Below, piece by piece: positions 53,759-62,375 of a DNA stretch of 64,000 bases. Both the position numbers and the translations under genes were made by a program. The notes beneath the pieces were generated by a model. It searched no databases, was not told the DNA's origin, and saw nothing but the letters and a program-made list of their open reading frames with translations. The stretch is from Nitrosomonas sp. (GTDB lineage Bacteria > Pseudomonadota > Gammaproteobacteria > Burkholderiales > Nitrosomonadaceae), in NCBI GenBank assembly GCA_019635215.1, contig JAHBZZ010000004.1, forward strand, positions 1-64,000, in the 5' to 3' direction. Numbering within the stretch: position 1 is the stretch's first letter; every line of letters starts with the position of its first letter.

Positions 53759-54646
53759 ATGTTCAAATCTATCGAAAATTTTGTCGGCAATACACCGCTC
53801 GTACAACTCAAACGCATACCCGGCGATACCCGCAACGTTATTCTGGCTAAACTCGAAGGTAATAATCCTGCCGGTTCCGTGAAAGACCGTCCTGCGCTGT
53901 CCATGATCAAACATGCGCAGCAGCGCGGCGATATCAAGCCGGGCGATACGCTGATCGAAGCCACCAGCGGAAATACGGGTATCGCACTGGCCATGGCGGC
54001 TGCCATTATGGGCTACCGCATGATTCTCATCATGCCTGAGAATCTGAGCATAGAACGCCGCCAGTCAATGGCCGCGTATGGCGCCGAAATCATTCTGACA
54101 CCCAAAGAAGGCAGTATGGAACATGCCAGAGATCTGGCGGAAAAAATGCGCGATGAAGGCAAAGGCGTTATTCTGGATCAGTTTGCCAATCCGGATAATC
54201 CGCTTGCGCATTATGAAGGCACCGCGCCGGAAATCTGGCGCGATACGGACGGTGAGATCACCCATTTTGTCAGCAGCATGGGCACGACAGGCACCATCAT
54301 GGGATGCGCGCGGTTTTTCAAGGAACAGCGTAAACCGGTAAAAATTATCGGCGTGCAACCCGAAGAAGGCGCGCAGATTCCGGGAATACGGAAATGGCCG
54401 TCAGCCTATCTGCCCAAAATTTACGATGCGTCCCGTGTCGATGAAATGATTTACGTCGCCCAGATCGATGCAGAAAACATGACGCGCCGACTGGCGCGCG
54501 AAGAAGGGATTTTTGCGGGTATTTCCTCGGGCGGTGCGCTGGCAGCCGCGCTCAGGCTTTCGGCCCAAGTCGAAAATGCAGTCATCGTGTTCATCGTCTG
54601 CGACCGGGGCGACCGGTACTTATCCACGGGTGTTTTTCCGGCCTGA
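53759..54646 (+). CDS. cysM: Cysteine synthase B
   Basis: The ATG at 53759 gives 295 residues. The PLP lysine is K42 in NNPAGSVKDRPALSM. The substrate loop IEATSGNTGIALAMAAAIMG and the phosphate-binding SSMGTTGTIMGCARFF are present. The CysM type is indicated by the DDRG-like VCDRGDRYLSTGVF end and the length. It makes cysteine from O-acetylserine and sulfide or thiosulfate. A longer open frame starting at 53663 is not supported. Confidence 0.94.
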   Translation: MFKSIENFVGNTPLVQLKRIPGDTRNVILAKLEGNNPAGSVKDRPALSMIKHAQQRGDIKPGDTLIEATSGNTGIALAMAAAIMGYRMILIMPENLSIERRQSMAAYGAEIILTPKEGSMEHARDLAEKMRDEGKGVILDQFANPDNPLAHYEGTAPEIWRDTDGEITHFVSSMGTTGTIMGCARFFKEQRKPVKIIGVQPEEGAQIPGIRKWPSAYLPKIYDASRVDEMIYVAQIDAENMTRRLAREEGIFAGISSGGALAAALRLSAQVENAVIVFIVCDRGDRYLSTGVFPA

Positions 54647-54768
54647 TAGCGCGAGTTGCTTGCCTGGCAATACTCGCAAGGGATGCCATTTTATGGAGCT
54701 AACAAGGTTTGCTATGATGAAACCTGAATCGGCGAAATTTCATAAAATATAAGGAGATAACATGAAAG

Positions 54769-55062
54769 TTGTCGTGTTATATTTCATTTCGGACGTATCA
54801 TTCTAAGAAGTTCCAAAAAAAACGCTACATTGCTTACAAAATTTCGCAGAATATCGTCTGCATAGAAGTTCAAGGAAAGAACATCAAACTATTTTTAAAG
54901 CTTAAGCCATCCGACATTCCTGATGGCACTAAAAACTACCGGGACGTCACATCAATAGGTCATTACGGTACTGATGATGTCGAATTTACCTTATCATCGG
55001 AAGCGGAGTTCAAATCGGTTAAAGAGTTTGTAGCAATGGCTTACAATAAAGTTGGTGGCTAA
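54769..55062 (+). pseudogene. DUF5655-like C-terminal fragment, start out of frame
   Basis: Residues from about 20 on read YIAYKISQNIVCIEVQGKNI and KLFLKLKPSDIPDGTKNYRD, then GHYGTDDVEFTLSSEAEFKS, a DUF5655 C-terminal domain. A perfect AAGGAG with ATG at 54762 opens a different frame that stops after 14 codons (54804). The DUF5655 frame lacks a good start; TTG 54769 is the only candidate. So a frameshift near the start, or a cut-down cassette, is likely. It is the first unit of the cassette-like array. Confidence 0.6.
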
Positions 55063-55168
55063 TGGCTTCTAACAAGACAATCAAATACGCTTCCTACAAT
55101 CGCTCCTCGCGCCGTTTTGCAGACGTTTGACCAACCCGGAATTTAATAAATAATCAATGGAGGATTTG

Positions 55169-55951
55169 ATGCAAAGACAGCATATCATTCAGTTTCCGAA
55201 AAAGAAGGCTCATAATCTGCGCCAAGACGAAGTCTATTTTCATATCCAGGAAAAAGGAACACAAAGAAAAATCAGATTTCATGACTACGATAAGATTTAT
55301 CAAGTACAAGGGTTGTATGAACAAATATTTTATGACCGGCTCAAATGCATATCCCCGGGCAAGGTAACTTCCATATTGCAATCAGCAATCAATCAATCCG
55401 AAGATACCTTCACCGAACTTCGAGTACTGGATTTGGGAGCCGGCAATGGAATGATGGGAGAAGCACTAAAGAAGCATGGCGTATCAAGATTGATCGGTGT
55501 CGATATTATCCCCGAGGCGCGCGATGCTGCTCTTCGAGACAGACCTGGATTGTATGATGCTTATTATATTGAAGATTTTACCAAGCTGAACGACGATACA
55601 GGGGAGGAACTGGCATCGTGGCAATGTAACTGCATGGTAACCGTTGCAGCCCTTGGGTTTGGCGATATTCCGCCAAAAGCGTTTATCGTTGCATTTAACC
55701 TCATTGAGAGCAAAGGGTGGGTAGCATTCAACATTAAAGAGACATTCTTTGATACGCGTGATGAATCGGGATTTTCGAAGATGATTCGCGAAATAGTATT
55801 TTCCGAGTACATGGATGTATATATTATCGAACGTTACCGGCATAGGTTATCAATCGAAGGGGAACCGCTTTACTACTTTGCGATAGCAGGCAGAAAGAAA
55901 GCGGATATTCCTGCGGAATTTCTGGAATCAAAGGGCATCGTTGTGGCCTAA
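55169..55951 (+). CDS. SAM-dependent methyltransferase domain protein
   Basis: ATG 55169 has GGAGG 5 bases upstream and gives 260 residues; ATG 55157 overlaps the ribosome site. The SAM motif I is LRVLDLGAGNGMMGEALKKH with the acidic motif II IGVDIIPEA. The middle part is unlike typical family members, and the N-terminal 80 residues are charged. Substrate unknown. Its stop codon TAA is inside the attC-like site that follows, the usual arrangement in integron cassettes. Confidence 0.78.
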   Translation: MQRQHIIQFPKKKAHNLRQDEVYFHIQEKGTQRKIRFHDYDKIYQVQGLYEQIFYDRLKCISPGKVTSILQSAINQSEDTFTELRVLDLGAGNGMMGEALKKHGVSRLIGVDIIPEARDAALRDRPGLYDAYYIEDFTKLNDDTGEELASWQCNCMVTVAALGFGDIPPKAFIVAFNLIESKGWVAFNIKETFFDTRDESGFSKMIREIVFSEYMDVYIIERYRHRLSIEGEPLYYFAIAGRKKADIPAEFLESKGIVVA

Positions 55952-56017
55952 CACGGCACTGCGTTTGACGGGTTTTCCACTACGCTCCATCGCCAAAAGT
56001 AAGTTTGGTTGTTAGCA
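55946..56017 (+). repeat. attC-like recombination site (site B)
   Basis: The stop of the methyltransferase is in GCCTAAC (55946-55952), which matches the R'' core RYYYAAC. At 56011-56017 GTTAGCA resembles R' GTTRRRY (two of three purines fit). Between them the arms are partly complementary, for example GGGTTTTCCACTACGCTCC opposite CGCCAAAAG. The 72-base length is in the attC range. The weak R' core makes this probable, not certain. Confidence 0.55.
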
Positions 56018-56042
56018 CCCAGAAAATTGCATCGGAGAAATG

Positions 56043-56393
56043 ATGATGCCCAAGCATCGTATTTTCACTACAGCATTCTCTAAAGTGTATCCGCTATATA
56101 TTCAGAAAGCGGAACGTAAGAACCGTACGAAAGAAGAAGTAGACCAAATTATCTGTTGGTTAACTGGCTATACCCGATCGGGATTAGAGAAGCAGATCGA
56201 GCAGCAAAGCGATTTTGCGACATTTTTTGATCAGGCGCCCGCTATCCATCCGAATGTCTCGCTTATCAAAGGCGTTGTGTGTGGCGTTCGCGTAGAAGAA
56301 GTAAAGGACTCACTGATGCAAAAAATACGATACCTGGACAAACTGATTGATGAGCTCGCGAAAGGAAAAGCACTGGAGAAGATTCTGCGGTGA
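56043..56393 (+). CDS. DUF2200 family protein
   Basis: A 116-residue protein reading [20 protein letters not shown] after one or two extra Met codons; three ATGs in a row make the exact start uncertain, with GGAG at 56034-56037. The DUF2200 signature [20 protein letters not shown] and [20 protein letters not shown] is complete. Function unknown; the family is common in integron cassettes. It lies between two attC-like sites. Confidence 0.85.
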   Translation: MMPKHRIFTTAFSKVYPLYIQKAERKNRTKEEVDQIICWLTGYTRSGLEKQIEQQSDFATFFDQAPAIHPNVSLIKGVVCGVRVEEVKDSLMQKIRYLDKLIDELAKGKALEKILR

Positions 56394-56400
56394 CAATCAG

Positions 56401-56460
56401 CACTAACAATTCATTCAAGCGGACGCTGCTTCGCGGCGCGGCTTAATTCAGGTGTTGGAC
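56401..56460 (+). repeat. attC-like recombination site (site C)
   Basis: A 60-base element with CACTAAC at one end and GTTGGAC (R' GTTRRRY, full match) at 56454-56460. The inner arms pair well: ATTCAAGCGG with CGCGGCTTAATT, around a GCTGCTTCGCGGC hairpin. This pattern and length are the classic short attC of integron cassettes. It lies 7 bases after the DUF2200 stop. Confidence 0.72.
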
Positions 56461-56507
56461 GGATAAGCAGCGTTGTATCGCTTTTGATCGGAGAAATGGA
56501 GGTAACG

Positions 56508-57101
56508 ATGGAAGTAGTAACAGCCGCTATGTCGGATCGAATTTCCGTAGTGACGACAATTGTCCTCGCGTTCTCGACGGACCCCATGGCACGCTGGTGC
56601 TGGCCAAACGCCGACGAATACCTGGCAGCGATGCCTCTTTTCACCGAAGCGTTCGGTGGCCGGGCGTTTCAATCTGATAGCGCGCATTGCACGCGTGACC
56701 GCCGTGGCGCGGCTTTATGGTTACCGCCCGGGATAGATCCGGACGAGGAAGAAATGGGACGAATCGCAGAGGAAAGAGTGTCTGGCAGTGTGCGTGATGA
56801 CGTATACAGATTGATGGAAAGAATGGCCCATTTTCATCCCAATGAACCGCACTGGTATTTGCCGATGATCGGCGTAGATCCGACTCAGCAAGGAAAAGGC
56901 TACGGCTCAGCGTTACTCAATCATGCACTTCAGCAATGCGATCGTGACGGATGTTTGGCGTATCTTGAGTCGTCAAACCCAAGAAACATTCCTTTATACG
57001 AACGCCACGGGTTTCGAGTGATTGGGGAGATTCAATCAGGATTGTCGCCGACTATGGTGGCGATGCTCCGCGTTCCACGAAGCGCGACCGCAAGTGACTG
57101 A
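56508..57101 (+). CDS. GNAT-family N-acetyltransferase
   Basis: ATG 56508 has GGAGG upstream and gives 197 residues. The acetyl-CoA site is WYLPMIGVDPTQQGKGYGSA with the R/Q-x-x-G-x-G/A-like loop, and motif B is CLAYLESSNPRNIPLYERHG. The N-terminal half (ERVSGSVRDDVYRLMERMAH) is typical of the YjdJ/PhnO-like group. Substrate unknown. It is a usual kind of integron cassette cargo and follows attC site C. Confidence 0.85.
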   Translation: MEVVTAAMSDRISVVTTIVLAFSTDPMARWCWPNADEYLAAMPLFTEAFGGRAFQSDSAHCTRDRRGAALWLPPGIDPDEEEMGRIAEERVSGSVRDDVYRLMERMAHFHPNEPHWYLPMIGVDPTQQGKGYGSALLNHALQQCDRDGCLAYLESSNPRNIPLYERHGFRVIGEIQSGLSPTMVAMLRVPRSATASD

Positions 57102-57161
57102 AGAACCGCCCAGCAATCCGCCGAATGGCGCATTAGCTGCACTCAAAAATGGAGACAAACC

Positions 57162-57569
57162 ATGAAAATTACCGTTGAAACCACTATCACCGCACCCATT
57201 GAAGAGGTCTGGCGTGCGTACACGACACCGGAAGATATCATGCAATGGAATGCTGCATCCGACGATTGGCATACAACCGAAGCCAGTGTCGATCTTCGAA
57301 CAGGCGGGGCATTTTCGTCCCACATGGCAGCAAAAGATGGCAGTTTTAGCTTTGACTTTGCCGGGATTTATACCAACGTAATTCCGAATTGTCTCCTGGA
57401 ATATTCGTTCGGAAACAGAACTGCAAGTGTTGACTTCACTCAAGCCAGAGACGGTGTCAATGTAAAGATCATATTCGATGCTGAAACGACCCACGCTATT
57501 GAACAACAACAAAGTGGGTGGCAAGCAATCCTCGATAACTTCAAGCGCCACGTTGAAAGCCGCAAATGA
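57162..57569 (+). CDS. SRPBCC (START-like) domain protein
   Basis: A 135-residue protein starting MKITVETTITAPIEEVWRAY, the usual entry of the AHSA1/polyketide cyclase-like SRPBCC fold. NAASDDWHTTEASVDLRTGG and VKIIFDAETTHAIEQQQSGW follow, typical of cassette-borne members. GGAG lies before the start. Binding of a hydrophobic ligand is likely, but the ligand is unknown. It is the next cassette-like unit. Confidence 0.88.
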   Translation: MKITVETTITAPIEEVWRAYTTPEDIMQWNAASDDWHTTEASVDLRTGGAFSSHMAAKDGSFSFDFAGIYTNVIPNCLLEYSFGNRTASVDFTQARDGVNVKIIFDAETTHAIEQQQSGWQAILDNFKRHVESRK

Positions 57570-57671
57570 TTCGATGCTGACAATAGGTCAGCAGGGATGT
57601 TCAGACAACCGCCTTCCCCACCGTTTGGCTACCCGTTACTGTCGAGCCATGCGAACAGAAACATAAGTAGC

Positions 57672-58253
57672 ATGCCATACAAAGAGCTACTGAGCGCCAT
57701 TGCCATTGCGCTCACCTTTGCCGCATTCATTCCCTATGTTCGCGCAATCATGAGCGGTGCCACTAAGCCTCATGTGTTCTCATGGATCATCTGGGGCATA
57801 ACAACCTTTGTTGTTTTTCTCGCTCAGATCGAAGGTAAAGGCGGGGTGGGCGCCTGGCCCATTGGCGTTTCAGGTGTTATCACAATACTCATTGCTTTTT
57901 TAGCTTACGTGAAGCGCTCCGACATCACAATCACAAGAACAGACTGGGTATTTTTTGTCTCGGCTTTGTCTTCTTTGCCGCTTTGGTACTTCACATCTGA
58001 TCCATTGTGGGCTGTTGTTGTGCTTACAATCGTGGATATTCTCGGGTTCGGGCCAACGATTAGAAAGGTCTATCGCTTTCCGCATTCAGAATCATTGCTG
58101 TTTTTCGCACTGTTCGCTGTCCGGAATTGCATCGTTATCATGGCGCTTGAAAGTTATTCAGTCACAACGGTTTTGTTTCCTGCGGTCATTGCAACAGCGT
58201 GTTTGTTTTTAATCGGTATGGCCTCATATCGAAGGCGAGCGTTAGCGGCATGA
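57672..58253 (+). CDS. Multispan membrane protein of unknown function
   Basis: ATG 57672 gives 193 residues with about six helices. MPYKELLSAIAIALTFAAFI starts the first, followed by KPHVFSWIIWGITTFVVFLA and WVFFVSALSSLPLWYFTSDP. No named family is recognised; PQ-loop/SWEET-like topology is possible. It is a cassette-like unit. An upstream frame to 57597 lacks homology and is not used. Confidence 0.7.
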   Translation: MPYKELLSAIAIALTFAAFIPYVRAIMSGATKPHVFSWIIWGITTFVVFLAQIEGKGGVGAWPIGVSGVITILIAFLAYVKRSDITITRTDWVFFVSALSSLPLWYFTSDPLWAVVVLTIVDILGFGPTIRKVYRFPHSESLLFFALFAVRNCIVIMALESYSVTTVLFPAVIATACLFLIGMASYRRRALAA

Positions 58254-58407
58254 AAATTGATTGTAATCTATACTGACTTATCCATCATCATTATCTGCCA
58301 GTGTGTTCACCAGACCTTAATCCCAGTGCGCACAAATGGACGCCAATCAAAGCAATCAGAAAACAACAAAACCATGATATGAAAAACATGTGAAGCTGGC
58401 CGGATCG

Positions 58408-58989
58408 TCAGACCTCGGATTTGACGCCGAACGAACGCGTCATGGCATGCATCAGTTCAAAGTACCGCGTGCGTATCTCATGCTTGGGTTTCGCTTTGTC
58501 GGGAGAAAAATGGGAAGACCATTCCGTTTTCCACGGGTAATCACAATTGATGGTTCGGTCGCCGTCGATGCTTTTGATCGTAGAGAGGATTTTTGCATCG
58601 CAGCCCGGACCAGTATAAGTCTCGAAAAGCATATGGATAAACGCCTGGTACGCCTCGTACACATTATTGTCGAAGAGGTGGCGGTTGATATTCATAGTTT
58701 TGTCGAGATCGCGTTTGGCTTTTATCACATCTTCCGGTGTGACGGTTTTCCAATATCCCACCCAGGTGTAAAAGCACAGCAACATGTTGAGCTGAGGCGC
58801 AACCATGTCATAGACCATAAGCCGCTTCTCGATAAGTTTCTGATTTGTCCATTGCACAAGATCAAGCAACTTCAGATGCCTGCTGATAAACCAGCCGAGT
58901 ATGGCCACCGAAAGTGGCGTCAGTACGCCGATGAACAGCTTGACAACTTCCAACGTATTCCAGGGATCGGCGATTGGTGTTGTAGACAT
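58408..58989 (-). CDS. Hypothetical protein with one N-terminal membrane helix
   Basis: ATG 58989 (AGGA upstream) gives 193 residues, starting MSTTPIADPWNTLEVVKLFI. One hydrophobic helix (about 20-40, LFIGVLTPLSVAILGWFISR) is followed by a soluble helical domain with DLVQWTNQKLIEKRLMVYDM and KTVTPEDVIKAKRDLDKTMN. No family is recognised. It is the only gene on the minus strand at the edge of the cassette array, and may mark its end. Confidence 0.65.
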   Translation of the reverse strand: MSTTPIADPWNTLEVVKLFIGVLTPLSVAILGWFISRHLKLLDLVQWTNQKLIEKRLMVYDMVAPQLNMLLCFYTWVGYWKTVTPEDVIKAKRDLDKTMNINRHLFDNNVYEAYQAFIHMLFETYTGPGCDAKILSTIKSIDGDRTINCDYPWKTEWSSHFSPDKAKPKHEIRTRYFELMHAMTRSFGVKSEV

Positions 58990-59146
58990 TGGCGTTCCTG
59001 ACAAAACAAGTTAAATGACGATTATTTCTACAATTTCATTTTGCAGTATTCATCACTGAAATCTTTTACACCGGTAATTAAGCAGCAACTGGAAACGCGG
59101 AATAATTGAAGGCGGCGCGCTTCCAGTTTATAAACAGAGAAATGAA

Positions 59147-59992
59147 TTAGTTCACTTGCAAAGCACCGCCGGTACCCAGACCACCTTCTACATTCTGCGC
59201 TTCATAATGTTTCAATGCGCGAACCATGCCATTGTATGCGTCGATAAAGGCGGCAACGGTTGCTTTTCCGGATGGTGTTTGTGAAAATCCGCCGAGAACT
59301 GCTCCGCCTCTACTACCGAATGCACCGAGCGCCGCACCGAAATTACTTGCAGTCGCGCTGCCCTCGGAAGCGGATATCTGAATGGCCGAACGAATATCAA
59401 ACAGCGACAATGTCACGACAGAAACCCTGGATTCCATCATGCCACCCATATGGCCGATCGACGGATGAACAAAAGTACCGAGTATACCTGCCACCGCACC
59501 GCCGACCTGACCTGTGGATGCATTATCGATAACGATGCTCGGTTCCATATAGTAATCCGCCGCCACGCGCTGACCGGCATGCTGATTCGAACCGGCGCGG
59601 TATTCACCGGAATTGCGCTGAATATCGGTGATACGCGAAAGCCGGCTGTCCGTTCTTAAATTGCCGATGGAAGTAATCACAAAGCAGTTGGATTGCTGCA
59701 CAGCCAGACGGATCAGCGGCTCAATGGTGGTAATATGGGTAGCGCTGCCAAACTGACCATACCAGTCAGCCGCGCGTCCATCGTCCACGGCCAGTGTACC
59801 GAGCGTTTTTTCGCAGCGCTCCAGCGTTGGATTGGCGCCTACGCTGGCGCCCCCGGCGGCAGCCCCCGTACTGGCAGTCTGGTAGGTACCCGGCGTGACG
59901 TTAGCACAACCGGCCAGCGCCAGGATACACCCTGAAAGAATCAGCCCCCGGCTTGACATAGCGCCGGTTTTAATCTTGTCTGTCATCGACAT
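59147..59992 (-). CDS. CsgG/HfaB-like lipoprotein
   Basis: A 281-residue protein starting MSMTDKIKTGAMSSRGLILS with AAGGGG upstream. The lipobox is ILALAGC (C29). The mature part contains NPTLERCEKTLGTLAVDDGR and GEYRAGSNQHAGQRVAADYY, then TLSLFDIRSAIQISASEG, a pattern seen in CsgG-like assembly proteins. The Gly/Ala-rich C-terminal stretch is loosely defined. Curli-type secretion is a hint only; no csg partners are nearby. Confidence 0.7.
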   Translation of the reverse strand: MSMTDKIKTGAMSSRGLILSGCILALAGCANVTPGTYQTASTGAAAGGASVGANPTLERCEKTLGTLAVDDGRAADWYGQFGSATHITTIEPLIRLAVQQSNCFVITSIGNLRTDSRLSRITDIQRNSGEYRAGSNQHAGQRVAADYYMEPSIVIDNASTGQVGGAVAGILGTFVHPSIGHMGGMMESRVSVVTLSLFDIRSAIQISASEGSATASNFGAALGAFGSRGGAVLGGFSQTPSGKATVAAFIDAYNGMVRALKHYEAQNVEGGLGTGGALQVN

Positions 59993-60063
59993 GTTATCCC
60001 CTTTATAAAATGAACAGAAACGCGCTTGCCAGCGCTTGATTTAACATCTGGTTTTGATTGAGC

Positions 60064-60202
60064 GAGACCCTTGCACGACGTCATGAGCGGTACGGGAATA
60101 AGGCAAAAATTTGCGAAAAAGCGGAGTTTACACGGGGTAAATAGCATTTTCGCAAATTTTTAACGCAATTATCGTGCCGCGTAGTAGCCGTGCAAAGGTC
60201 TC
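60064..60202. mobile_element. MITE-like element, 139 bp with 4-bp target duplication
   Basis: GAGACCCTTGCACG at 60064-60077 and CGTGCAAAGGTCTC at 60189-60202 are inverted repeats with one mismatch. GAGC flanks both ends (60060-60063 and 60203-60206), a 4-base target duplication. Inside, a second inverted repeat AAATTTGCGAAAA with TTTTCGCAAATTT makes a long hairpin, and there is no open frame. This is a non-autonomous element, probably mobilised by an IS5-like transposase. Confidence 0.75.
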
Positions 60203-60291
60203 GAGCGTAACATTATATATATTCTTATGCCTTGATTATAGTATGATAATTGCCATAGGGTTAAATAAAATACTGAACAGAAAACCGGGAA

Positions 60292-60891
60292 ATGCAACAA
60301 CACCATACATTTAAGGCATTTATTATTGCAACTGCAACCGGCCTGACCGCATGCGCCGCGCCACCGCCGCACACCGGTTTTGACCGGGTTTGTGATTCCT
60401 CCGGCTGTTATGACCGCCCGAGGAATGTAGTTGAATACCGCAGTGCATCCGATCCGGCGATGACACCCGAACAACATCAGGCCGCGGCTTTGATCGCAAT
60501 GGCTGAAAATGATCCGGCGGCGGCTTATGATCTTGCGTTACGTTATTTCCGCGGCGATGGAATCAAGCGTAACAGTTATCAGTCCATCCAATGGATGCGC
60601 AGCGCCGCTGACCGTGGTCATCTGGAAGCGCAAAAAGCACTGGGCCGGCTTTACCTGACGGGATTGGAAGAAATGGGGCCGGATTTTCGCGAAGCGGAGA
60701 AGTGGCTGTCAATGGCTGCTACAGCGGGCGATGCGGAATCCGAAAAACTCCTGGCCGAAGCTTCGCGACTCAAACACACTGAACGGCAGTTTTACCAGTG
60801 GAGCAACCGCTGGCGTCCGGTCTTCCAGCGTTCCTGGCACTCCAATTATCCGTATCATTATCAGTGGCGCAATAATGGCTGGTATTACTGA
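60292..60891 (+). CDS. Sel1-repeat lipoprotein
   Basis: A 199-residue protein with a lipoprotein signal (MQQHHTFKAFIIATATGLTA and C21). Sel1-like repeats follow from about residue 65: AYDLALRYFRGDGIKRNSYQ, SIQWMRSAADRGHLEAQKAL, then FREAEKWLSMAATAGDAESE. The C-terminal end is rich in Tyr/Trp/Asn. Sel1 repeats bind partner proteins; no specific role can be assigned. The CsgG-like gene is divergent, separated by a MITE. Confidence 0.85.
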   Translation: MQQHHTFKAFIIATATGLTACAAPPPHTGFDRVCDSSGCYDRPRNVVEYRSASDPAMTPEQHQAAALIAMAENDPAAAYDLALRYFRGDGIKRNSYQSIQWMRSAADRGHLEAQKALGRLYLTGLEEMGPDFREAEKWLSMAATAGDAESEKLLAEASRLKHTERQFYQWSNRWRPVFQRSWHSNYPYHYQWRNNGWYY

Positions 60892-60935
60892 TAGGGTAAC
60901 GGGCAGGATGATTGGATACGCGCGCCGCAGCGGTT

Positions 60936-61295
60936 TCACTCTATGGCAATCGTGAGCGTAAACGGCTCGTCCGTTACAGAACGCATCAATTGACCGACAG
61001 TGATCCGATAAGTTCTCTTTTCAGTAGTAAACCGGTATTTGTCCTGCACTTCAATTACACCCGCAATAGAAAACATCATATTGACACCCGAAATCGCGAT
61101 ATCGGCGGTTTGTCCGGCAGCGGTTGTGATTTGATAACATAGCGCGCTGTCCGGCGGTGCGACGCCTTCAACCGCCGCGCTGCTGTGTCCGCGCTGGAAC
61201 CGGATCGTTTCGCACTTCTCAGCCTGGGCTGTAGTCACTACAGGTATTGAAAGGATAAATGCAAGTATGAAGATGATGATTTTTCGAGTTGTCAT
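60936..61295 (-). CDS. Small secreted protein of unknown function
   Basis: The start at 61295 gives 119 residues with a signal peptide (MTTRKIIIFILAFILSIPVV, cleaved near TTAQA). The mature part has two cysteines (AEKCETIRFQRGHSSAAVEG and ALCYQITT) that may pair, then ISGVNMMFSIAGVIEVQDKY. I do not recognise a family; the pattern resembles pre-peptidase C-terminal-like or inhibitor folds. A longer frame to 61364 has no signal peptide. Confidence 0.6.
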   Translation of the reverse strand: MTTRKIIIFILAFILSIPVVTTAQAEKCETIRFQRGHSSAAVEGVAPPDSALCYQITTAAGQTADIAISGVNMMFSIAGVIEVQDKYRFTTEKRTYRITVGQLMRSVTDEPFTLTIAIE

Positions 61296-61460
61296 GGTGG
61301 GGAATCCTCTCTCTGATGCCAAACAAACGCGATGCTGAAACAAATCGTCAGGGACGATCAGCATCGCGCAATCGGGCTTTTGCGTTTACGGGTTATGCCG
61401 GAACTTTGGTCCGCTCTCCCTTCACAGCTGCAAGCAACAGGAAGAAAGCCCTATTTTTGT

Positions 61461-62162
61461 TTATTGAACAAGCCGCGTTAGGATAAGAGTCTGCACGGGA
61501 TCTTTAAAATCTGCACCGCCGTCACTGAATCGCCCAAGAATTAATTGCTCCCCACTCTGGCGTATTCCAATTAAATGATTTTGAGAAAAAGGCTGAAGCG
61601 TTGAGCCACTCGAGTTTGATGCTCTATCCGCCATGAATCCATAAGTCCAGTTATCAGACAAATTTATCACAATATCACGCTCTCCGATATCTGGATGCCC
61701 GCTTGCGATACCCGAAACAATTTGCGCACTAAAATTATCCTGAGCCCCACAACCTTCTTCTTGCACCCCTCTAATAGTATATAGCGATCGATTTCCATCA
61801 AGAAGAGTTGAGCCTTCCAATAACAAGCATCTCCCTTGTTGGGTTCTGTAAAGACCCGGAACAATGTCGGTAATAGAACCGGGTTGTGAAGGCGAGACAG
61901 AGGAAATTTCCTCAAACACAAAACCCTGAGTAGGGATAAAAGAGAATTTAAAAGTAGCATCCCACAAGGTAGTCTGACCGGTATTGACATCAGTTACCGG
62001 CACGCGAATCATATTGATGTTTCTTCCCGCACCTACTACATGACCAGCATGAAAATCTATACTGAAATCGGTACCCGGAATAACTTCAGCGGATAAACCG
62101 GTCGGCAGAAAACAGGCCAGCCCCACTGAGAAAGTTGAAATAATCGCTTTGGTTCTCATCAT
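61461..62162 (-). CDS. Secreted protein of unknown function
   Basis: The start at 62162, behind GGAGG, gives 233 residues with a signal peptide (MMRTKAIISTFSVGLACFLP, cleaved near GLSA). The mature protein is rich in beta-strand patterns and Gly/Ser, with two cysteines (GRCLLLEGS, EEGCGAQDN). No family is recognised. The next upstream secreted gene lies 166 bases away on the same strand, so a small secretion-related pair is possible. Confidence 0.65.
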   Translation of the reverse strand: MMRTKAIISTFSVGLACFLPTGLSAEVIPGTDFSIDFHAGHVVGAGRNINMIRVPVTDVNTGQTTLWDATFKFSFIPTQGFVFEEISSVSPSQPGSITDIVPGLYRTQQGRCLLLEGSTLLDGNRSLYTIRGVQEEGCGAQDNFSAQIVSGIASGHPDIGERDIVINLSDNWTYGFMADRASNSSGSTLQPFSQNHLIGIRQSGEQLILGRFSDGGADFKDPVQTLILTRLVQ

Positions 62163-62375
62163 CTTATCCTCCTCTGTTTCAGATTGATGCAACAGCAGGT
62201 TAACATATGCCAATTGATTTGACGATTCTTCTCATAAAAACAACCCATTGCATATGTAGCACCGGGTTAACAGGATGTTGAAGTGAAAACGCCCCGCCAC
62301 CTGCTCAGGAGTGGTAGGATAAGTATGGCCAGTCAACCAATCTATCAATAAATCCATCGACGGTAAGGTGAGTCC

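Noticed and set aside
55062-55140. An attC-like site after the DUF5655 fragment
   Set aside because: TTCTAAC and GTTTGAC lie about 60 bases apart, but the R' core is wrong and arm pairing is weak; at best a decayed site.
57102-57161. An attC-like site between the GNAT and SRPBCC genes
   Set aside because: AACCGCCCAGCAATCCGCC looks like one arm of an attC, but the second arm is missing.
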